The notes under the pieces were generated by a model. The model was not told the origin of the DNA. It did no database searches and worked only from the letters and a program-made list of their open reading frames with translations. A stretch of DNA of 6,212 nucleotides from Chloroflexota bacterium (GTDB taxonomy: Bacteria > Chloroflexota > Dehalococcoidia > UBA1151). Below are positions 4,694-6,212 of the stretch, piece by piece. Made by a program: the position numbers and the translations under genes. The DNA lies in assembly GCA_022561735.1 (NCBI GenBank), contig JADFQR010000084.1:1-6212 (forward strand). Direction: 5' to 3'. Within the stretch, counting starts at the first letter, position 1. The number at the start of each line of letters is the position of its first letter.

Positions 4694-5911
4694 TCATTCA
4701 AGCACCTCGTATGCCGGGAGTTCCGGCGCCTCCATGATGATCGGATCGCCGGTGAGCGACTCCAGGAAGACCACCAGGTCACGCTTGTCCTGCCCGGACA
4801 GTCCTAACGGTCGCAGTAACGGGTCCAGGTTCTGGGACTCACCGCCGCCCGCATCATAGAAATCGATGACCTGTTCCAGCGTGTCGAACGCGCCGTTGTG
4901 CATATATGGCGCGGTATATCCAAGCTCCCTGAGCATCGGCGTCCGGAACTGGCCCAGGTCTGTTTCGATCTTGGTGACCAGGTACAAACCGGGATCGTCC
5001 GTCGCCGTCCGGTAAAACTCTTCCGGCGCGCCGCGGGCGCGTAGCTGGTAACGGAAGGCGATCTGGCGAACGGGGTCGTTAGAAAATCCTTCCGGCGCCG
5101 GAACACCGAGGGCGTGGAAGTCCTCATCGGTGAACAACCGGCCTCGGTGGCACGCTGAACAGCCCGCGTCCGTGGTGAACAGTTTCAGGCCGCGCTGGGC
5201 TGACTCCGATAGCGCTGACTCGTCACCCTCCATGAACCGGTCAAAGGGCACGTTACGGGAAATGAGTGTTGACTGGAACACGGCGATCGCTCGCGATGCA
5301 TCCTCAAACCACGGCCCACCCGGCCCGAACACCTCGGCGAAGCGCTCGACATACTCGGGGATCTGGCGCAGCCGTTCTTCGGCCAGCACCGGGTCGATGT
5401 TCTGCGCCACCGCGCCTTTCATTGCTCCCTGGGCCTGGATGTCCAGGCGGAGGGCTTTGCCGTCCCAGCCCAGCTTGGGGTGGTAGGCGGAGTTGATCAC
5501 GGTCGGCGTGTTGCGCCAGTGAACTGACCCGGCATAGCCGAAGCTCAGCGCCAGGCCGTCTCCCCATCCCCGGTCCGGCTGGTGGCACGACGCGCAACTG
5601 ACCGCCGAGTTTGCCGACAACCTGGGATCGAAGAACAGTAACCTGCCAAGCTCGGACTTCGCCTCGCTGAACGGGTTGTCCTGCGGCAACTCGACCGGCT
5701 CCAGCACGTCAAAGCTGAGGACGCGCACCTGGAACGGGGTAAGCGGCACGAACGACTCGACGATGGCCGACGGCGTCGGGGAAGCTGTCACGAGGGGCGC
5801 TTCGGCGTCATCGCCGCCGATCATGAGCATTACGATGGCCGCAATCACGACGACCGTGATGCCGACCGCAGCTACAAGCGCGATCCAACGTGATCGGACC
5901 GGCTTTAGCAT
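4694..5911 (-). CDS. Membrane-anchored di-heme MauG/cytochrome c peroxidase-like protein
   Basis: The product is 405 aa. Residues 9-32 are one hydrophobic segment after a basic start, most likely an uncleaved anchor, followed by a short disordered linker (TASPTPS) and an exported di-heme domain. Two c-heme sites are clear: CASCH (106-110) and CSACH (251-255). Family landmarks include LGRLLFFDPRLS, HWRNTPTVIN (131-140) and APYMHNGAFDTLEQVIDFYDAGG. Tyr352 aligns with the axial Met of classical bacterial peroxidases, pointing to a MauG-type Tyr ligand. The usual catalytic VEM motif reads VAQ (168-170), so the active-site Glu appears lost, although Gln159 is kept. The start is the first possible one: an in-frame TAG lies at 5933-5935, and AGGGG is 9 nt before the ATG. 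The molybdoenzyme follows after 26 bp. The role is electron transfer to it or peroxide handling, as for IdrP1/P2. Confidence 0.93.
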   Translation of the reverse strand: MLKPVRSRWIALVAAVGITVVVIAAIVMLMIGGDDAEAPLVTASPTPSAIVESFVPLTPFQVRVLSFDVLEPVELPQDNPFSEAKSELGRLLFFDPRLSANSAVSCASCHQPDRGWGDGLALSFGYAGSVHWRNTPTVINSAYHPKLGWDGKALRLDIQAQGAMKGAVAQNIDPVLAEERLRQIPEYVERFAEVFGPGGPWFEDASRAIAVFQSTLISRNVPFDRFMEGDESALSESAQRGLKLFTTDAGCSACHRGRLFTDEDFHALGVPAPEGFSNDPVRQIAFRYQLRARGAPEEFYRTATDDPGLYLVTKIETDLGQFRTPMLRELGYTAPYMHNGAFDTLEQVIDFYDAGGGESQNLDPLLRPLGLSGQDKRDLVVFLESLTGDPIIMEAPELPAYEVLE

Positions 5912-5994
5912 CGGCCTCGACCCCTGGCGGTGCTACGCATCGTCAAGACTTTCGTCGTCCAGTTCGGCTTCGACATCAGGTCGGCGTGGAGATC

Positions 5995-6023
5995 GGGCGC
6001 TGTTACCGCCCCGAAGTTGTATA
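5995..6023 (-). promoter_or_regulatory. Weak promoter candidate upstream of the di-heme gene
   Basis: In the 173-bp gap before the di-heme gene, minus-strand TATACA (6018-6023) sits in the only AT-rich patch and could be a -10 element. No good -35 is found at the right distance. Just downstream on the transcript is a 5-bp stem with a 7-nt loop (GGGCG 5995-5999 with CGCCC 6007-6011). If real, the leader would be about 100 nt. Read-through from the upstream gene is an alternative. Confidence 0.2.
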
Positions 6024-6084
6024 AAAGTCCGTGTGGCCAACACTTCGTGCGCCGGTTCACGTTACCACCGGGCCTCCATCAGTC

Positions 6085-6212
6085 CTACCCGACACGGTGG
6101 TTCCTTTTGCCGATCGGACCACGCCCGATGGCGTCCCATCGATCAACCCAGTTGACGATACCAATCCTCTCACCCCAGGCGTCGTACTCCCGTGAAATCT
6201 TCGTCAAACGGT
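6085..6212 (-). CDS. C-terminal end of an unrecognised gene, cut by window edge
   Basis: A minus-strand frame enters from the right edge and runs 41 codons to TAG at 6085-6087. The residues look protein-like: mixed charge, with Trp in a regular context (REYDAWGERIGIVNWVDRWD, then AIGRGPIGKRNHRVG). The other two minus-strand frames stop earlier or look random. There is no heme motif and no Rieske CxH signature in this piece, and it does not match the arsenite oxidase small-subunit C-terminus that I remember. The family is not recognised. It lies 173 bp upstream of the di-heme gene on the same strand and could be the preceding operon member or an unrelated neighbour. Confidence 0.5.
   Translation of the reverse strand, partial: RLTKISREYDAWGERIGIVNWVDRWDAIGRGPIGKRNHRVG

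Noticed and set aside
5905..5976. 23-codon minus-strand frame overlapping the start of the di-heme gene (possible leader peptide)
   Set aside because: The overlap of its TAA with the di-heme start would allow coupling, but there is no ribosome-binding site before its ATG and the peptide is Arg/Thr-rich without features.

Overview
The window is GC-rich bacterial DNA. It most resembles an uncultured marine or sediment Chloroflexota lineage (SAR202/Dehalococcoidia-like). This assignment is inferred from style, not proven: a lipoprotein carries a very long Pro/Thr/Ala linker, the heme protein has a short TASPTPS-type linker after its membrane anchor, and a molybdoenzyme sits with a heme protein. 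All genes but one lie on the minus strand. No tRNA, rRNA, CRISPR array or insertion sequence was seen.

Right part (6212 down to 2016, minus strand). A gene end of unknown function enters from the right edge (stop at 6085). After a 173-bp gap comes a membrane-anchored di-heme MauG/cytochrome c peroxidase-like protein (5911-4694). After only 26 bp follows an 883-aa arsenite oxidase-family molybdopterin enzyme (4667-2016). The pair is almost certainly one transcript. An AioA-family catalytic subunit next to a di-heme peroxidase is the hallmark of the iodate reductase cluster idrABP1P2, not of arsenite oxidase aioBA. No Rieske subunit (AioB/IdrB) is visible, and the Mo protein has no export signal. 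The di-heme protein lacks the usual catalytic Glu. This pair is the most interesting part of the window.

Middle (1979 down to 1227). A lone plus-strand gene (1653-1979) encodes a MhuD/IsdG-type heme-degrading monooxygenase with its Asn/Trp/His triad intact. It converges on the molybdoenzyme gene, and a stem structure spans both stop codons. The 1227-1652 stretch has no convincing gene. It holds a candidate promoter, two short palindromes and a strong hairpin ahead of the lipoprotein gene.

Left part (1226 down to 1, minus strand). A GTG-started lipoprotein with a 70-residue Pro/Thr/Ala linker and an unrecognised C-terminal domain is followed 48 bp later by a secreted, acidic, aromatic protein. 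That protein is built of a 10-residue repeat block and then a 16-residue repeat array that runs off the left edge. Both are cell-surface proteins of unknown function and may be co-transcribed.

Working model (inference): the di-heme protein and the molybdoenzyme form an oxyanion redox module, possibly iodate reduction with handling of peroxide. The heme monooxygenase serves iron or heme turnover independently, and the two surface proteins form a separate unit.
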